From assembly GCF_003025035.1 (NCBI RefSeq), contig NZ_PYJN01000010.1, positions 1-64,000 on the forward strand: 64,000 bases of DNA. Direction: 5' to 3'. Below, piece by piece: positions 1-11,002 of this stretch. The notes under the pieces are model-generated. The model ran no database searches. It was given only the letters and a program-made list of their open reading frames with translations, and was not told where the DNA came from. Origin of the DNA: Rhizobium sp. SEMIA4064 (GTDB lineage: Bacteria; Pseudomonadota; Alphaproteobacteria; Rhizobiales; Rhizobiaceae). Numbering within the stretch: position 1 is the first letter of the stretch; every line of letters begins with the position of its first letter. Both the position numbers and the translations under genes were made by a program.

Positions 1-540
1 GGCCGCGATGCCTTCATGGCTTCGCTTCTCAATCGCTATGTGCCGAAAGCGACCTCCGCCGAATCGTCGCGTCTCATGGCAAGCGTTGGCGGTGCAAAGC
101 AGGTCGCTTCGGCGAAGGATGATGTTGATGTTGACGTCGATGCGCAAACCACGGCGACGACACGCAAACGGGCCGAGTTCACTCCCTCTTCAGCTCCACT
201 CGCCTATGCTGCCACGACAAATGTGACCGTGCCGATGGATCGCCCGATGGCGATGGATGAAATCCAGAATGCCGGCAAGCCGGCGACCGGCGGTTGGCAG
301 GTGCAGATTGCGGCTACTCCGACGGCGCAGGCGGCCAAGGACCTGCTGTCTGAAGCTCAATCCAAGGCGGGCGGCGCGCTTGCCAACGCTTCGCCCTATA
401 CCGAAGCCGTCGGCAAGGGCAGCAACACGGTCTATCGCGCCCGCTTTGTCGGCTTCGGCAGCCGCGATGACGCGAATTCCGCCTGTGCTGCACTGAAGCG
501 CAAGGATTTCAATTGCATGCTGCTGCCGAACAAGGGCTGA
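1..540 (+). CDS. D-alanyl-D-alanine carboxypeptidase (S11), C-terminal part with SPOR domain
   Basis: Reading frame open from the window edge; the N-terminus lies outside. The visible 179 residues hold an Ala/Thr/Asp-rich linker and then a SPOR-like domain over roughly the last 75 residues, starting at GGWQVQIA and ending in KDFNCMLLP. In rhizobia this arrangement is typical of S11 penicillin-binding proteins (DacF/DacC type) that trim peptidoglycan stem peptides in the periplasm; SPOR domains bind denuded septal glycan. The catalytic domain with the SxxK motif is not in the window, so the enzyme name rests on the linker-SPOR architecture. Any other SPOR-tailed envelope protein is possible. 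A hairpin terminator follows. Confidence 0.6.
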   Translation, partial: GRDAFMASLLNRYVPKATSAESSRLMASVGGAKQVASAKDDVDVDVDAQTTATTRKRAEFTPSSAPLAYAATTNVTVPMDRPMAMDEIQNAGKPATGGWQVQIAATPTAQAAKDLLSEAQSKAGGALANASPYTEAVGKGSNTVYRARFVGFGSRDDANSACAALKRKDFNCMLLPNKG

Positions 541-565
541 GCGGAAATCAAGTTTTGAAACTATC

Positions 566-604
566 AAGACGGCGGGGCCATAAACTCCGCCGTCTTGCTA
601 TTTC
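566..604 (+). terminator. Terminator-like hairpin after the SPOR-domain gene
   Basis: Perfect 10-bp stem AAGACGGCGG/CCGCCGTCTT with an 11-nt loop, followed by a weak T-tract (GCTATTT). It lies 26 nt after the stop codon of the preceding gene. Confidence 0.6.
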
Positions 605-651
605 CGGCAGAATCGTTCACTTCTGTAAGGAACATACAGGGAACGATATTG

Positions 652-969
652 ATGTTGTCAGGTCTGATCCAGCAGTTCGAAAAGGCTTCCGCCACCTATG
701 CCGCCGCCAATGGATTGGAGCGCGACGCCGACTGGTTTGTTCTGAAGCTGCAGGAAGAGATGGGCGAGCTCACCCAGATCTGGAACAAGACGACCGGTCG
801 GGGAAGACGCAAGGGCATGACCGATGAGGAATTGGCGACCGCGCTCGCCGACGAGACGGCTGACGTGCTCGGCCATATCCTTCTCTTTGCCCACCGCAAC
901 GGTCTCGATCTCGCTGCAGCGGTAGAGCGGAAATGGCTGTTCCGGCCGGAAGAAGGCAACGCTACGTAG
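652..969 (+). CDS. MazG-like nucleotide pyrophosphohydrolase
   Basis: 105 residues. The all-alpha NTP-pyrophosphatase signature is visible: EEMGE near residue 33 and DETADVLGH near residue 70, together giving the ExxE...ExxD Mg-binding set. The family hydrolyses nucleoside triphosphates to monophosphate and pyrophosphate, usually to clear non-canonical nucleotides. The start at 652 (MLSGLIQQF) is preferred to the longer frame from 595 because it begins where the conserved helical domain begins and has an AGGGA about 10 nt upstream. The gene stands alone between the SPOR-domain gene and the opposing tldD. The substrate cannot be told from the sequence. Confidence 0.75.
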   Translation: MLSGLIQQFEKASATYAAANGLERDADWFVLKLQEEMGELTQIWNKTTGRGRRKGMTDEELATALADETADVLGHILLFAHRNGLDLAAAVERKWLFRPEEGNAT

Positions 970-978
970 TCGGAACCG

Positions 979-2394
979 CTACGCCTTCGTCCCGCCGACT
1001 GTCACCTGATCCATCCTCAGATGCGGCTGGCCGACGCCGACGGGGACCCATTGGCCGCCCTTGCCGCAATTGCCGATGCCGGTGTCGAGTTTCATGTCGT
1101 TGCCGATCATGGAGACACGCTTCATCGCATCCGGGCCATTGCCGATCAGCATGGCGCCCTTGATCGGCGCGCCGACCTTGCCGTCTTCTATCAGGTAGGC
1201 TTCGGTGCAGCCGAAGACGAATTTGCCGGAGGTGATGTCCACCTGGCCGCCACCGAAGGAAACGGCATAGATGCCCTTCTTCACCGAGGCGATGATCTCT
1301 TCCGGCGTTTTGTCGCCGCCGAGCATATAAGTGTTGGTCATGCGCGGCATCGGCGTGTGGGCATAGCCTTGGCGGCGGCCGTTGCCGGTTGCCTTCATGC
1401 CCATCAGGCGGGCATTCTGCCGGTCCTGCATGTAGCCGACCAGCTTGCCATTTTCGATCAGCACATTGTAGGCCGAGGGCGTGCCTTCGTCGTCGACCGT
1501 GATCGAACCGCGGCGGTTTTCGATCGTCCCGTCATCGACGACGGTGACGCCGGGAGCGGCCACCATTTGGCCCAGAAGCCCGGCGAAAGCCGAGGTCTTC
1601 TTGCGGTTGAAATCGCCTTCCAGCCCGTGGCCGACAGCTTCGTGCAGCATGACGCCCGGCCAGCCGGAGCCGAGAACGACGTCCATCGTGCCGGCCGGCG
1701 CATCGATTGCCTCGAGATTGACCATTGCCTGGCGCAAAGCTTCGTCGGCACCGCGGCGCCAATTTTCCTGCGTGACGAAATCGCCGAAGCCGACGCGGCC
1801 GCCAGTGCCGAAGGAACCGGATTCCTGCCGGTCACCTTCGCCGACCATCACCGAGATATTGATGCGCGTCATCGGCCGGATATCGCGGACGCGGTGACCG
1901 TCGGCACGCAGGATATCGACCACCTGCCAGCTCGCAGCAATGGAAGCCGTTACCTGACGGACCTTGCTGTCCTTGTCGCGCAGATAGCTGTCGATCTCCT
2001 GCAGAAGCTTCGCCTTGTCCTCGAAGCTCGGGCTGCCGATCGGGTTCTCGTCGCTATAGAGCACCTTGTTGGTGCGCTGAGGCGCGGCGGCGTAGGAACC
2101 GGCATAGCCACTGGTGACGGCGCGCACCGCATCGGCGGCGCGCTTGAGAGCCGCTTCGGAGAGATCGCCCGCATGCGCATAGCCCACCGCTTCGCCGGCA
2201 ACGGCGCGCAGGCCAAAACCCTGCTCGGTGTTGAAGCTGCCGCCCTTCATGCGTCCATTGTCGAAGGTCAGCGATTCCGCCTGGACATGCTCGACGAAAA
2301 GCTCGCCGTCGTCGGCGCCGGAAAGCGCATCGGCGACGATGCCGCGCAGCTTGGTTTCGTCGGTATCGAACAAGGTAAGGAGATCGGTATTCAT
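979..2394 (-). CDS. tldD: Metalloprotease TldD
   Basis: 471 residues, full length for the family. The zinc site HEAVGH (HExxxH) is at residues 251-256, and the conserved Gly/Cys-rich tail GNCGKGGQW is near the C-terminus. In Escherichia coli, TldD with its partner TldE/PmbA forms a cytosolic heterodimeric protease that degrades unfolded peptides, matures microcin B17 and breaks down the CcdA antitoxin. The partner gene pmbA is not in this window. TldD is followed 64 nt upstream on the + map by ialB read in the same direction, so ialB lies downstream of no visible partner. Identification is secure; the in vivo substrate is not known. Confidence 0.95.
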   Translation of the reverse strand: MNTDLLTLFDTDETKLRGIVADALSGADDGELFVEHVQAESLTFDNGRMKGGSFNTEQGFGLRAVAGEAVGYAHAGDLSEAALKRAADAVRAVTSGYAGSYAAAPQRTNKVLYSDENPIGSPSFEDKAKLLQEIDSYLRDKDSKVRQVTASIAASWQVVDILRADGHRVRDIRPMTRINISVMVGEGDRQESGSFGTGGRVGFGDFVTQENWRRGADEALRQAMVNLEAIDAPAGTMDVVLGSGWPGVMLHEAVGHGLEGDFNRKKTSAFAGLLGQMVAAPGVTVVDDGTIENRRGSITVDDEGTPSAYNVLIENGKLVGYMQDRQNARLMGMKATGNGRRQGYAHTPMPRMTNTYMLGGDKTPEEIIASVKKGIYAVSFGGGQVDITSGKFVFGCTEAYLIEDGKVGAPIKGAMLIGNGPDAMKRVSMIGNDMKLDTGIGNCGKGGQWVPVGVGQPHLRMDQVTVGGTKA

Positions 2395-2458
2395 GGATCA
2401 AGTGCTCCGTTCAGAGCCGATGTAGGTTTCGGATGACGAGAGAGCAAGCCCTATCGAT

Positions 2459-3091
2459 TTACGGAAGCGCGTCGTAGCCTTCGGCGAAGCCTTTGAGATC
2501 GACGGGAATGCCGATGCCTTCTTCCGGCGACTGGAAGACGATGAAGGTGGCGGTCGCACCGCTGCGCAGCGTTTTCAGCAACTCGTCCTCAAGCACCACT
2601 TCGGCATAGCAACCGTCCGAGAAGCAGCGCACGAAATAGGCGCGGCCGATATCCTTGCCGTCGACATTGAGGCCGAGCCCATTCGGCAGCAGCACTCCGA
2701 GCGGCGCCAGCACGCGAAGAATCTTCGACTTGCGATCGGCGGTTTTCAGCACAACAACCGAAAGACCGACTTCCGGTCGGTCCTCGGCGATGACGTTCTG
2801 CATCAGCGCGCATTGTTCGGTCGATGCGCCCGCCGGCTTGTCGCAGACCACGGACCATGCGCCATGGCTCGAACGCACCGTACCCGGCGGTTGTGGAACC
2901 TGGCTGGTCGGAAGCTGCTGGGTATGCGCCGGCGGTTGTTGGCCCGGCTGCTGCGGTTGCTGGGTTTGCAGTTGCTGAGCCTGCGGCGCCGGCTGTGTTT
3001 GCTGTGCCTGCTGCGCCAGAACGGGTGCTGCGGCCGCGGCAGCGATGCTGGCGCTGACAAACCAAAGCCGGGCGAGGGAACGAAAACCCAT
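2459..3091 (-). CDS. Invasion-associated locus B (IalB) family protein
   Basis: 210 residues from ATG 3091, which has AGAGG five nt upstream; the longer frame to 3172 lacks a site and would bury the signal peptide. An N-terminal signal peptide (cleavage near APVLAQQ) is followed by a low-complexity Gln/Pro-rich stretch of about 45 residues. Then comes the IalB core, with CDKPAG, an EQCALMQ segment and a FVRCFSDGCY cysteine pair. The family is named after a Bartonella invasion protein but is common in non-pathogenic rhizobia, where it is a periplasmic protein of unknown function. Transcribed divergently from the oxidase cluster. Confidence 0.85.
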   Translation of the reverse strand: MGFRSLARLWFVSASIAAAAAAPVLAQQAQQTQPAPQAQQLQTQQPQQPGQQPPAHTQQLPTSQVPQPPGTVRSSHGAWSVVCDKPAGASTEQCALMQNVIAEDRPEVGLSVVVLKTADRKSKILRVLAPLGVLLPNGLGLNVDGKDIGRAYFVRCFSDGCYAEVVLEDELLKTLRSGATATFIVFQSPEEGIGIPVDLKGFAEGYDALP

Positions 3092-3429
3092 GGAAACCTC
3101 TAGATTCGAATCAGTGCCGCTATTGTTGAAGCCCACGCCGGCAAATGAAAAGCCCCGCGTGCTGAATTCCAACCGACTGCGGCGGAAATACGACCTCTAT
3201 CCCATTTTGCCCCGGCAATGCGATGGACCGTGATGCAATTTTTCGTATGATGATGAAATGCTTGCCATGTTTCGGCGGGCCGGGGGACTACACTTCGCGC
3301 AAAAATGCCGCACGAACAACTGTTGTGAGTTGTTGCGGAGTGCTCCAAACTGTGGTTTGAAGCGCAATGGAATGTAGGGATACTGCGTTTGAGATTGATC
3401 TGGGATCAAACGCTGGAGGGAGAGACATC
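3092..3429. promoter_or_regulatory. Divergent intergenic region upstream of ialB and ctaC
   Basis: 338 bp between oppositely directed genes, so it must carry both promoters. Two dyads are visible. AACAACT-N6-AGTTGTT at 3315-3334 has perfect 7-bp arms. TTGATC-TGG-GATCAA at 3395-3409 has 6-bp arms and resembles an FNR/FixK box, but with a 5-nt rather than 4-nt gap between the TTGAT and ATCAA half-sites. The second dyad ends about 20 nt before the ctaC start and would sit in the leader. A GGAGGG ribosome site at 3416-3421 precedes GTG 3430. No other gene is seen. Confidence 0.45.
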
Positions 3430-6029
<2,600 letters not shown>

Positions 6030-6074
6030 CTTATTTCCGGACGCCGTGATAAGCGGCGTCCGGCTTAACGGACA

Positions 6075-7046
6075 TTGGATGAAAGAATGACGGTCATCGA
6101 CAATCACGAAGTGCTCGCGAAGAAAGGCGAAATTGGCCTGTCGGAAGCGAGTGCGCGCGATTATTTCGAGCTTTTGAAGCCGCGGGTCATGTCGCTGGTC
6201 GTCTTCACCGCCTTTGCCGGACTGGTGCTGGCGCCGGGCCATATCAACCCGGTTCTCGGCCTGATCGCCATTCTCTGTATTGCCGTCGGCGCCGGTGCGT
6301 CCGGTGCGCTGAATATGTGGTACGACGCCGATATCGACGCGGTCATGAGCCGTACGGCACGCCGTCCGATCCCCGCCGGCCGCGTCAAGGCTTCCGAAGC
6401 GCTTGCCTTCGGCTTGGTTCTGTCGGGCTTTTCGGTGACGATCCTCGGTCTGGCCGTCAACTGGCTTTCAGCCGCGATCCTCGCCTTTACCATTTTCTTC
6501 TACGCCGTCATCTACACGATGTGGCTGAAGCGCTCGACGCCGCAGAACATCGTCATCGGCGGCGCTGCCGGCGCTTTCCCGCCGGTCATCGGCTGGGCCT
6601 GTGTCACCGGTAGCGTGACGATGGAGAGCATCGTGCTCTTCCTGATCATCTTCCTCTGGACGCCGGCCCATTTCTGGGCGCTGGCGCTGTTCAAAATGCG
6701 CGACTACGAAGCCGTTGGCGTACCCATGATGCCGAATGTCGCCGGCGTGCCGACCACCAAGAACCAGATTGTCGCTTATGCCGTATTGACGGCCCTCATC
6801 GGCGTCGTGCCGGCGTTCATCGGTTTGGCAAGCTTCGGCTATGGTGTTGTCGCCGCCCTGCTTGGCGCGGTCTTCATATACTGTTCCATCGCTGTTCGGC
6901 GCATGCCGGATGGCGATATCAAGATGATCCCGGCGAAGAAACTCTTCGCCTTCTCGATCTTCTATCTCTTTGCAATCTTTTCGGCATTGCTGATCGACCG
7001 GCTCGTTGCAGTGCTGATGTCAGGCGGTGCGGGAGGCTGGCTGTGA
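6075..7046 (+). CDS. ctaB: Protohaem IX farnesyltransferase (haem O synthase)
   Basis: 323 residues from ATG 6075; ATG 6087 (MTVIDNHE) is an equally credible start and neither has a strong ribosome site. The UbiA-family polyprenyltransferase signature is clear: [19 protein letters not shown] holds the Asp-rich Mg-diphosphate site, and a second Asp/Lys-rich loop is [14 protein letters not shown]. About eight or nine membrane helices are present. The enzyme adds a farnesyl tail to haem b, making haem O on the way to haem A for subunit I. It lies between ctaD and coxF, and its last codons overlap the coxF start by four bases. Confidence 0.95.
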   Translation: MDERMTVIDNHEVLAKKGEIGLSEASARDYFELLKPRVMSLVVFTAFAGLVLAPGHINPVLGLIAILCIAVGAGASGALNMWYDADIDAVMSRTARRPIPAGRVKASEALAFGLVLSGFSVTILGLAVNWLSAAILAFTIFFYAVIYTMWLKRSTPQNIVIGGAAGAFPPVIGWACVTGSVTMESIVLFLIIFLWTPAHFWALALFKMRDYEAVGVPMMPNVAGVPTTKNQIVAYAVLTALIGVVPAFIGLASFGYGVVAALLGAVFIYCSIAVRRMPDGDIKMIPAKKLFAFSIFYLFAIFSALLIDRLVAVLMSGGAGGWL

Positions 7047-7183
7047 TCGAACTCGTCAAGCTCACGGAAGCGCAAAAGAAATCACGGCGAGGGCGCAACA
7101 TCGCGCTTGGTTTGGTGCTCGCCGGCCTGGTGATCCTGTTCTACGCGATCACCATCATCAAGGTCGGCACCGGACACGTTTGA
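7043..7183 (+). CDS. coxF: Small oxidase-cluster membrane protein CoxF
   Basis: 46 residues from GTG 7043, overlapping the ctaB stop as GTGA, so translation is likely coupled. The protein has a basic N-terminal half ([14 protein letters not shown]), a single membrane helix at about residues 19-40, and ends KVGTGHV. Its position between ctaB and ctaG and the one-helix layout match the small CoxF proteins of rhizobial oxidase clusters. These probably act in assembly; their biochemical role is not established. It is too short for routine gene finding. The stop is followed immediately by the GGAGG of ctaG, supporting its reality. Confidence 0.85.
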   Translation: MIELVKLTEAQKKSRRGRNIALGLVLAGLVILFYAITIIKVGTGHV

Positions 7184-7192
7184 GGAGGCGTG

Positions 7193-7801
7193 ATGGAGGA
7201 GGGGACAACGAACAAGGCAAGAAGTGCCGGCCGCAACAACGGTCTGGTCGTTGCCATGTGCCTGAGCTTCGTGATCGGCATGAGCGCCATGTGCGCCGCT
7301 GCCGTGCCGCTCTACCGCATCTTCTGTGAGGTGACCGGCTTCAACGGCACGACGCAGCGCGTCGATCAGGCGTCCAGCGTTATTCTCGACAGGCCGATCA
7401 AGGTCTCCTTCGACGCCAATGTTGCCCCGGGCGTGCCCTGGGATTTCAAGCCGATGCAGAAGGAAGTTGACCCCAAGATCGGTGAAACGGTCGAGATCAA
7501 GTTCCTTGTCGAAAATAAGTCCGACCAGCCGACGCGCGGGCAGGCTATCTTCAACGTTTCGCCGGTGGAAGCAGGCGCCTATTTCAACAAGGTGCAGTGC
7601 TTCTGCTTCAACGAGACCGATCTGGCACCGGGGGAAAAGCGCGAGATGCCGGTGGTTTTCTACGTCGATCCTGAGATCACTAAGGCGGAAGAAACCAAGA
7701 CGATCACAGCGCTGACACTATCCTACACCTTCTATCCGCGCGACGGCGCGAAGCCTGTGGCTTCCAACGACGCAGCGAAGGTGGCGGAAAAGAAACTTTG
7801 A
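7193..7801 (+). CDS. ctaG: Cytochrome c oxidase copper chaperone CtaG (Cox11)
   Basis: 202 residues. ATG 7193 is preferred over GTG 7190 because GGAGG at 7184-7188 gives a 4-nt rather than 1-nt spacing. One N-terminal membrane anchor (about 18-38) precedes a periplasmic immunoglobulin-like domain. The copper-binding pair C136/C138 is in the CFCF motif, with C45 as the third conserved cysteine. Cox11 delivers copper to the CuB site of subunit I. It sits nine bases after coxF, in the usual place upstream of ctaE. Confidence 0.95.
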   Translation: MEEGTTNKARSAGRNNGLVVAMCLSFVIGMSAMCAAAVPLYRIFCEVTGFNGTTQRVDQASSVILDRPIKVSFDANVAPGVPWDFKPMQKEVDPKIGETVEIKFLVENKSDQPTRGQAIFNVSPVEAGAYFNKVQCFCFNETDLAPGEKREMPVVFYVDPEITKAEETKTITALTLSYTFYPRDGAKPVASNDAAKVAEKKL

Positions 7802-7809
7802 TGGAGAGT

Positions 7810-7830
7810 GCCTCCGGCTCAGCCGGAGGC
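7810..7830 (+). other. Intercistronic hairpin between ctaG and ctaE
   Basis: Perfect 9-bp stem GCCTCCGGC/GCCGGAGGC with a TCA loop, starting 9 nt after the ctaG stop. No T-run follows, so a full terminator is unlikely. It may stabilise the upstream mRNA or lower expression of ctaE. It lies inside the N-terminal extension that would result if ctaE were started at 7801, which argues for the later start at 7864. Confidence 0.6.
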
Positions 7831-7863
7831 GATATGGGAAAAGTCATTCGGGGAATTGCTGAC

Positions 7864-8742
7864 ATGGCAGAGGCGCATACGAAGAAACACGATTACCACA
7901 TCATCGACCCCAGCCCGTGGCCGATCACAGCGGCCCTCGGTGCCTTTGTCATTACCTTTGGCGGCGTCTGCTTCATGCGCTACCTGAACGGTGGCGCCGT
8001 GCATCTGTTCGGCCTGAATTGGGCGCAGCCTTGGCTGTTCTTCATCGGTTTGGCCATCATCCTCTATGTCATGTACGGCTGGTGGTCGGATACGGTGAAG
8101 GAAGCGCATGAGGGCGCGCATACCCGCGTTGTCTCGCTGCACTTGCGCTATGGCATGATCATGTTCATCGCCTCCGAGGTGATGTTCTTCGTTGCCTGGT
8201 TCTGGGCCTATTTCGACGTCAGCCTCTTTCCGAACGAGGCGATACAGGCTTCGCGAACGGCCTTCCTTGGCGGCCAGTTTCCGCCGAAGGGCATTGAAGT
8301 CCTCAATCCCTGGCATTTGCCGATCTATAACACCATCATCCTGCTGCTCTCGGGCACGACAGTCACCTGGGCGCACCACGCGCTGCTGCACAATGACCGC
8401 AAGGGCCTGATCCAGGGGTTGGTCCTGACGGTACTGCTCGGCGCGCTGTTCTCCTGCGTCCAGGCCTATGAATATGCGCATGCGCCCTTCGAGTTCAAAA
8501 ACTCGATCTACGGCGCAACCTTTTTCATGGCGACCGGCTTCCATGGTTTCCATGTGTTGATCGGAACGATTTTCCTGCTGGTCTGCCTCATCCGCGCGCT
8601 TCGCGGTGACTTCACGCCGAAGCAGCATTTCGGATTCGAAGCGGCCGCCTGGTATTGGCACTTCGTCGACGTCGTCTGGCTCTTCCTGTTCTTCTGCATC
8701 TACATCTGGGGAAGCTGGGGCGCGCCGGTCGCGGCCGGCTAA
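7864..8742 (+). CDS. ctaE: Cytochrome c oxidase subunit III
   Basis: 292 residues from ATG 7864 (MAEAHTKKHDYHII), chosen because GGGG precedes it by about 9 nt and the sequence then matches the usual start of rhizobial subunit III; the frame is open back to the ctaG stop. Seven hydrophobic segments are visible with the family motifs WWSDTVKEAHEG, FFVAWFWAYF and GFHGFHVLIGT. Subunit III stabilises the catalytic core and helps proton uptake. A strong terminator 23 nt after the stop ends the oxidase operon. Confidence 0.96.
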   Translation: MAEAHTKKHDYHIIDPSPWPITAALGAFVITFGGVCFMRYLNGGAVHLFGLNWAQPWLFFIGLAIILYVMYGWWSDTVKEAHEGAHTRVVSLHLRYGMIMFIASEVMFFVAWFWAYFDVSLFPNEAIQASRTAFLGGQFPPKGIEVLNPWHLPIYNTIILLLSGTTVTWAHHALLHNDRKGLIQGLVLTVLLGALFSCVQAYEYAHAPFEFKNSIYGATFFMATGFHGFHVLIGTIFLLVCLIRALRGDFTPKQHFGFEAAAWYWHFVDVVWLFLFFCIYIWGSWGAPVAAG

Positions 8743-8765
8743 GCGGCAGACGCAGAAATATCAAA

Positions 8766-8793
8766 GGCGGGTGCTTCGGCGCCCGCCTTTTTC
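8766..8793 (+). terminator. Rho-independent terminator of the oxidase operon
   Basis: Nine-base-pair stem (one G-T pair) beginning GGCGGG and ending CCCGCC, closed by a TTCG tetraloop and followed by TTTTT. A textbook intrinsic terminator directly after ctaE. Confidence 0.92.
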
Positions 8794-8810
8794 ATTGTGA
8801 GAAGGGCCTC

Positions 8811-9461
8811 TCAAGCGCTTGCCGCAAGCCGCTCGAATGCCGTCGGATGCGGAACACCCCGATCCATGAGCTGCCTGATCTCCTCGGCGCAGGCTTGCGC
8901 GGTTTTGACCGAGGTATCGACCTCGAGATCGTAGATACCGGGCCGATGCACCTGCGCCTGCCAGGCTGATATCGGTGCGGGAATCGGGGCATCGGCGGAA
9001 ACGCTGACATAATCATTGCGCCTTTCAGCGCCTTCCGCCAAACGCCGCTGAATGACGGTCTCGATCGGGCAGCGCACCCCGACGAAAAGAACGGGCAGGC
9101 CCGCGAGTTGGCGAGCGCAATCCGCTAGGATTCCGAGCGGCCTTGAATGGGCGTCATGATGGCCGAATTCAGCTACCACGTTGAGCCCAAGACGGCTGTG
9201 GGCCGCAATCGAGGCATAGAGCGCCGAATAGAATGTCTGAACCAGCGGCTCCAGATCAGGCCGCTCGCCACCGGGCCGCAAACCGATCCCCGGCCGGTAA
9301 CGCTGCGGAGTGATATGCCGCACATAGGCGTCGACGCCCAGATTCATCCATGGCCCGTCGAAACTGGCCTGAATTGCTTCGACAATGCTCGATTTTCCGG
9401 ATCGCGGTGCACCGTTCAGGATGATGATCTGACCGACCTTCGTATCTTGATGATTGTCCAT
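8811..9461 (-). CDS. Chloramphenicol 3-O-phosphotransferase-like P-loop kinase
   Basis: 216 residues. Walker A GAPRSGKS lies at residues 17-24; AEFGHHDAH near 98 and LFVGVRCPIETVIQRR near 125 match the CPT family, which resembles shikimate and adenylate kinases. The best known member phosphorylates chloramphenicol in its producer, Streptomyces venezuelae, but most bacterial homologues are uncharacterised, so resistance should not be assumed. It is on the opposite strand inside an otherwise co-directional block (ctaE to rnhA), which suggests a later insertion. Its 3-prime end faces the oxidase terminator. Confidence 0.75.
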   Translation of the reverse strand: MDNHQDTKVGQIIILNGAPRSGKSSIVEAIQASFDGPWMNLGVDAYVRHITPQRYRPGIGLRPGGERPDLEPLVQTFYSALYASIAAHSRLGLNVVAEFGHHDAHSRPLGILADCARQLAGLPVLFVGVRCPIETVIQRRLAEGAERRNDYVSVSADAPIPAPISAWQAQVHRPGIYDLEVDTSVKTAQACAEEIRQLMDRGVPHPTAFERLAASA

Positions 9462-9637
9462 ACCCTCTTTCTATGGCCGGGATCACGATTTTCAAGCGGC
9501 ACGGAAAAATCGGCCGCGACATCATGCTGCGGGCAATGTTCGCTCGCGGCGCGGCGGTCACCATGCTTTTCGATTGGACGGATGGCTGCATCGCGGCTAC
9601 TGATGATGACAGGACGAGATCCGGACGCTCGTCGTGA

Positions 9638-10099
9638 ATGGTAATCGATCGAGATCAAACTTTGAGCCCAGAGCAAGACAGCCCCGAAGGTCACGGGACA
9701 GGCCCGAATCAAGAGGCAAACAGCGACAACGCCCTCTTTCCACCCGTCGATCCGTTCAAGGTCGGCATTCAGGGGTGCTGCCCGCGCTGCGGCAACGGCA
9801 AGCTCTTCGATGGGCTGTTGTCGCTGAAACCGCGCTGCGCTGCCTGCAATCTCGATTATGCCTTTGCCGATGCCGGTGACGGGCCTGCGGTCTTCGTCAT
9901 CCTCATCGTCGGCTTTATCGTGATTGGCTCGGTGCTGTGGCTGCAGGTCAATTATGCGCCGCCGATCTGGGTGCATATCCTGCTGTTCGGCCCTCTGACC
10001 ATCATCCTGTCGCTTCTGTCGCTACGCTGGTGCAAGGGCATCCTGATCGCGCTGCAATACCGCAACAATGCCAGCGAAGGGCGCATTCATCGTGACTGA
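9638..10099 (+). CDS. DUF983 family zinc-ribbon membrane protein
   Basis: 153 residues. A variable N-terminal 45 residues leads into a zinc ribbon, CCPRCGNGKLF...PRCAAC, with two CxxC pairs, then two membrane helices (about 84-105 and 113-135). DUF983 proteins are regularly found beside SURF1 and cytochrome oxidase genes in alphaproteobacteria and are presumed to help oxidase biogenesis; no activity is known. The stop codon overlaps possible upstream starts of SURF1, so the two are probably translated together. Confidence 0.85.
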   Translation: MVIDRDQTLSPEQDSPEGHGTGPNQEANSDNALFPPVDPFKVGIQGCCPRCGNGKLFDGLLSLKPRCAACNLDYAFADAGDGPAVFVILIVGFIVIGSVLWLQVNYAPPIWVHILLFGPLTIILSLLSLRWCKGILIALQYRNNASEGRIHRD

Positions 10100-10106
10100 G
10101 GCGATC

Positions 10107-10853
10107 ATGCCCGCTCGCCGCGCCAATCTTTTCTGGCAGATCGGCAAGGCGCTGATCCTGCTTACGGCGCTCGGCATTCTGCTGGTCCTCGGCACTTGGC
10201 AGGTCGAACGGCTGCATTGGAAGGAAGGCTTGCTGGCCGACATAGCCGAGCGTCAGGCCGCTGCGCCCGTGCCGCTATCGACGATCGAGACCATGGCCGC
10301 ATCCGGCGGCGATATCGAATATCGCGTCGTCACCGCGACGGGTCGATATCTCAACAACAAGGAACGGCATTTCTTCGCGACTTTCGCTGGCGCTTCCGGC
10401 TTCGATATTTATACGCCGCTGCAGCTTGCGGACGGGCGCTATCTCTTCGTCAACAGAGGCTTCGTGCCCTACGACGCCAAGGAGCCGGAAATGCGCGTGC
10501 AGGGGCAGTTGACGGACGAACAGACCGTCACCGGCCTTGCCCGCGCCAAGCTCGCCGGCCAGCCCTCGGGCATGCCGGACAATGATCTGGCGAAGAACAT
10601 ATTCTATTGGAAAGACCTGGACGCCATGGCTGACAGCGATGGGCTTCCACGGGATAAGGTGCTGCCCTTCTTCGTCGATGCCGACAAGACGCTCAATCCT
10701 GCCGGCTTGCCGATCGGCGGCGTCACCATCGTCGATCTGCCGAACAACCATCTGCAATATGCCGTGACCTGGTATGGCCTTGCGGCGGCGCTGGTTGCCA
10801 TCGTCGCTATCTCCTGGTGGCGCAAACGTCATCCGGACGCACCCCGGCAATAG
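10107..10853 (+). CDS. SURF1 family cytochrome oxidase assembly protein
   Basis: 248 residues from ATG 10107, which has GAGG six nt upstream; GTG 10092, overlapping the DUF983 stop, is an alternative. The expected SURF1 plan is present: an N-terminal membrane helix (GILLVLGTWQVERLHWKE), a periplasmic domain with YRVVTATGRYLN and LFVNRGFVP, and a C-terminal helix after NNHLQYAVTWYGLA. SURF1 supports haem A insertion into subunit I of aa3 oxidases. Its place next to DUF983 just after the oxidase genes supports that role. Confidence 0.92.
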   Translation: MPARRANLFWQIGKALILLTALGILLVLGTWQVERLHWKEGLLADIAERQAAAPVPLSTIETMAASGGDIEYRVVTATGRYLNNKERHFFATFAGASGFDIYTPLQLADGRYLFVNRGFVPYDAKEPEMRVQGQLTDEQTVTGLARAKLAGQPSGMPDNDLAKNIFYWKDLDAMADSDGLPRDKVLPFFVDADKTLNPAGLPIGGVTIVDLPNNHLQYAVTWYGLAAALVAIVAISWWRKRHPDAPRQ

Positions 10854-10898
10854 TTTCGCGCAATAGAATAGCTTCATTTCGATGGAATATTCGGCTAG

Positions 10899-10944
10899 AG
10901 CATGGTCCCAAAAAGTGCGCAGCGGTTTTTGGATAAGATCATGC
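10899..10944. repeat. Rhizobial palindromic intergenic repeat, copy 1
   Basis: Imperfect palindrome of about 46 bp with outer arms reading GCATGGTCCC and GGATAAGATCATGC around a GTGCGCAGCGG core. It is of the same general type as the copies at 11003-11047 and 36919-36962 and resembles short palindromes scattered between genes in many Rhizobiales genomes. Confidence 0.6.
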
Positions 10945-11002
10945 GGACTAAAGCTCGTCGGGATCTTTCAGATTCGCTCCCACGCTTTAGCTCTTTATTT
11001 TT

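Noticed and set aside
1021..2436. 471-codon frame antisense to tldD
   Set aside because: Mirror of tldD with no ribosome site or domain; TldD motifs are unambiguous.
9147..9644. Plus-strand frame opposite the phosphotransferase-like gene
   Set aside because: Antisense to a gene with a clear P-loop and family motifs; no domain of its own.
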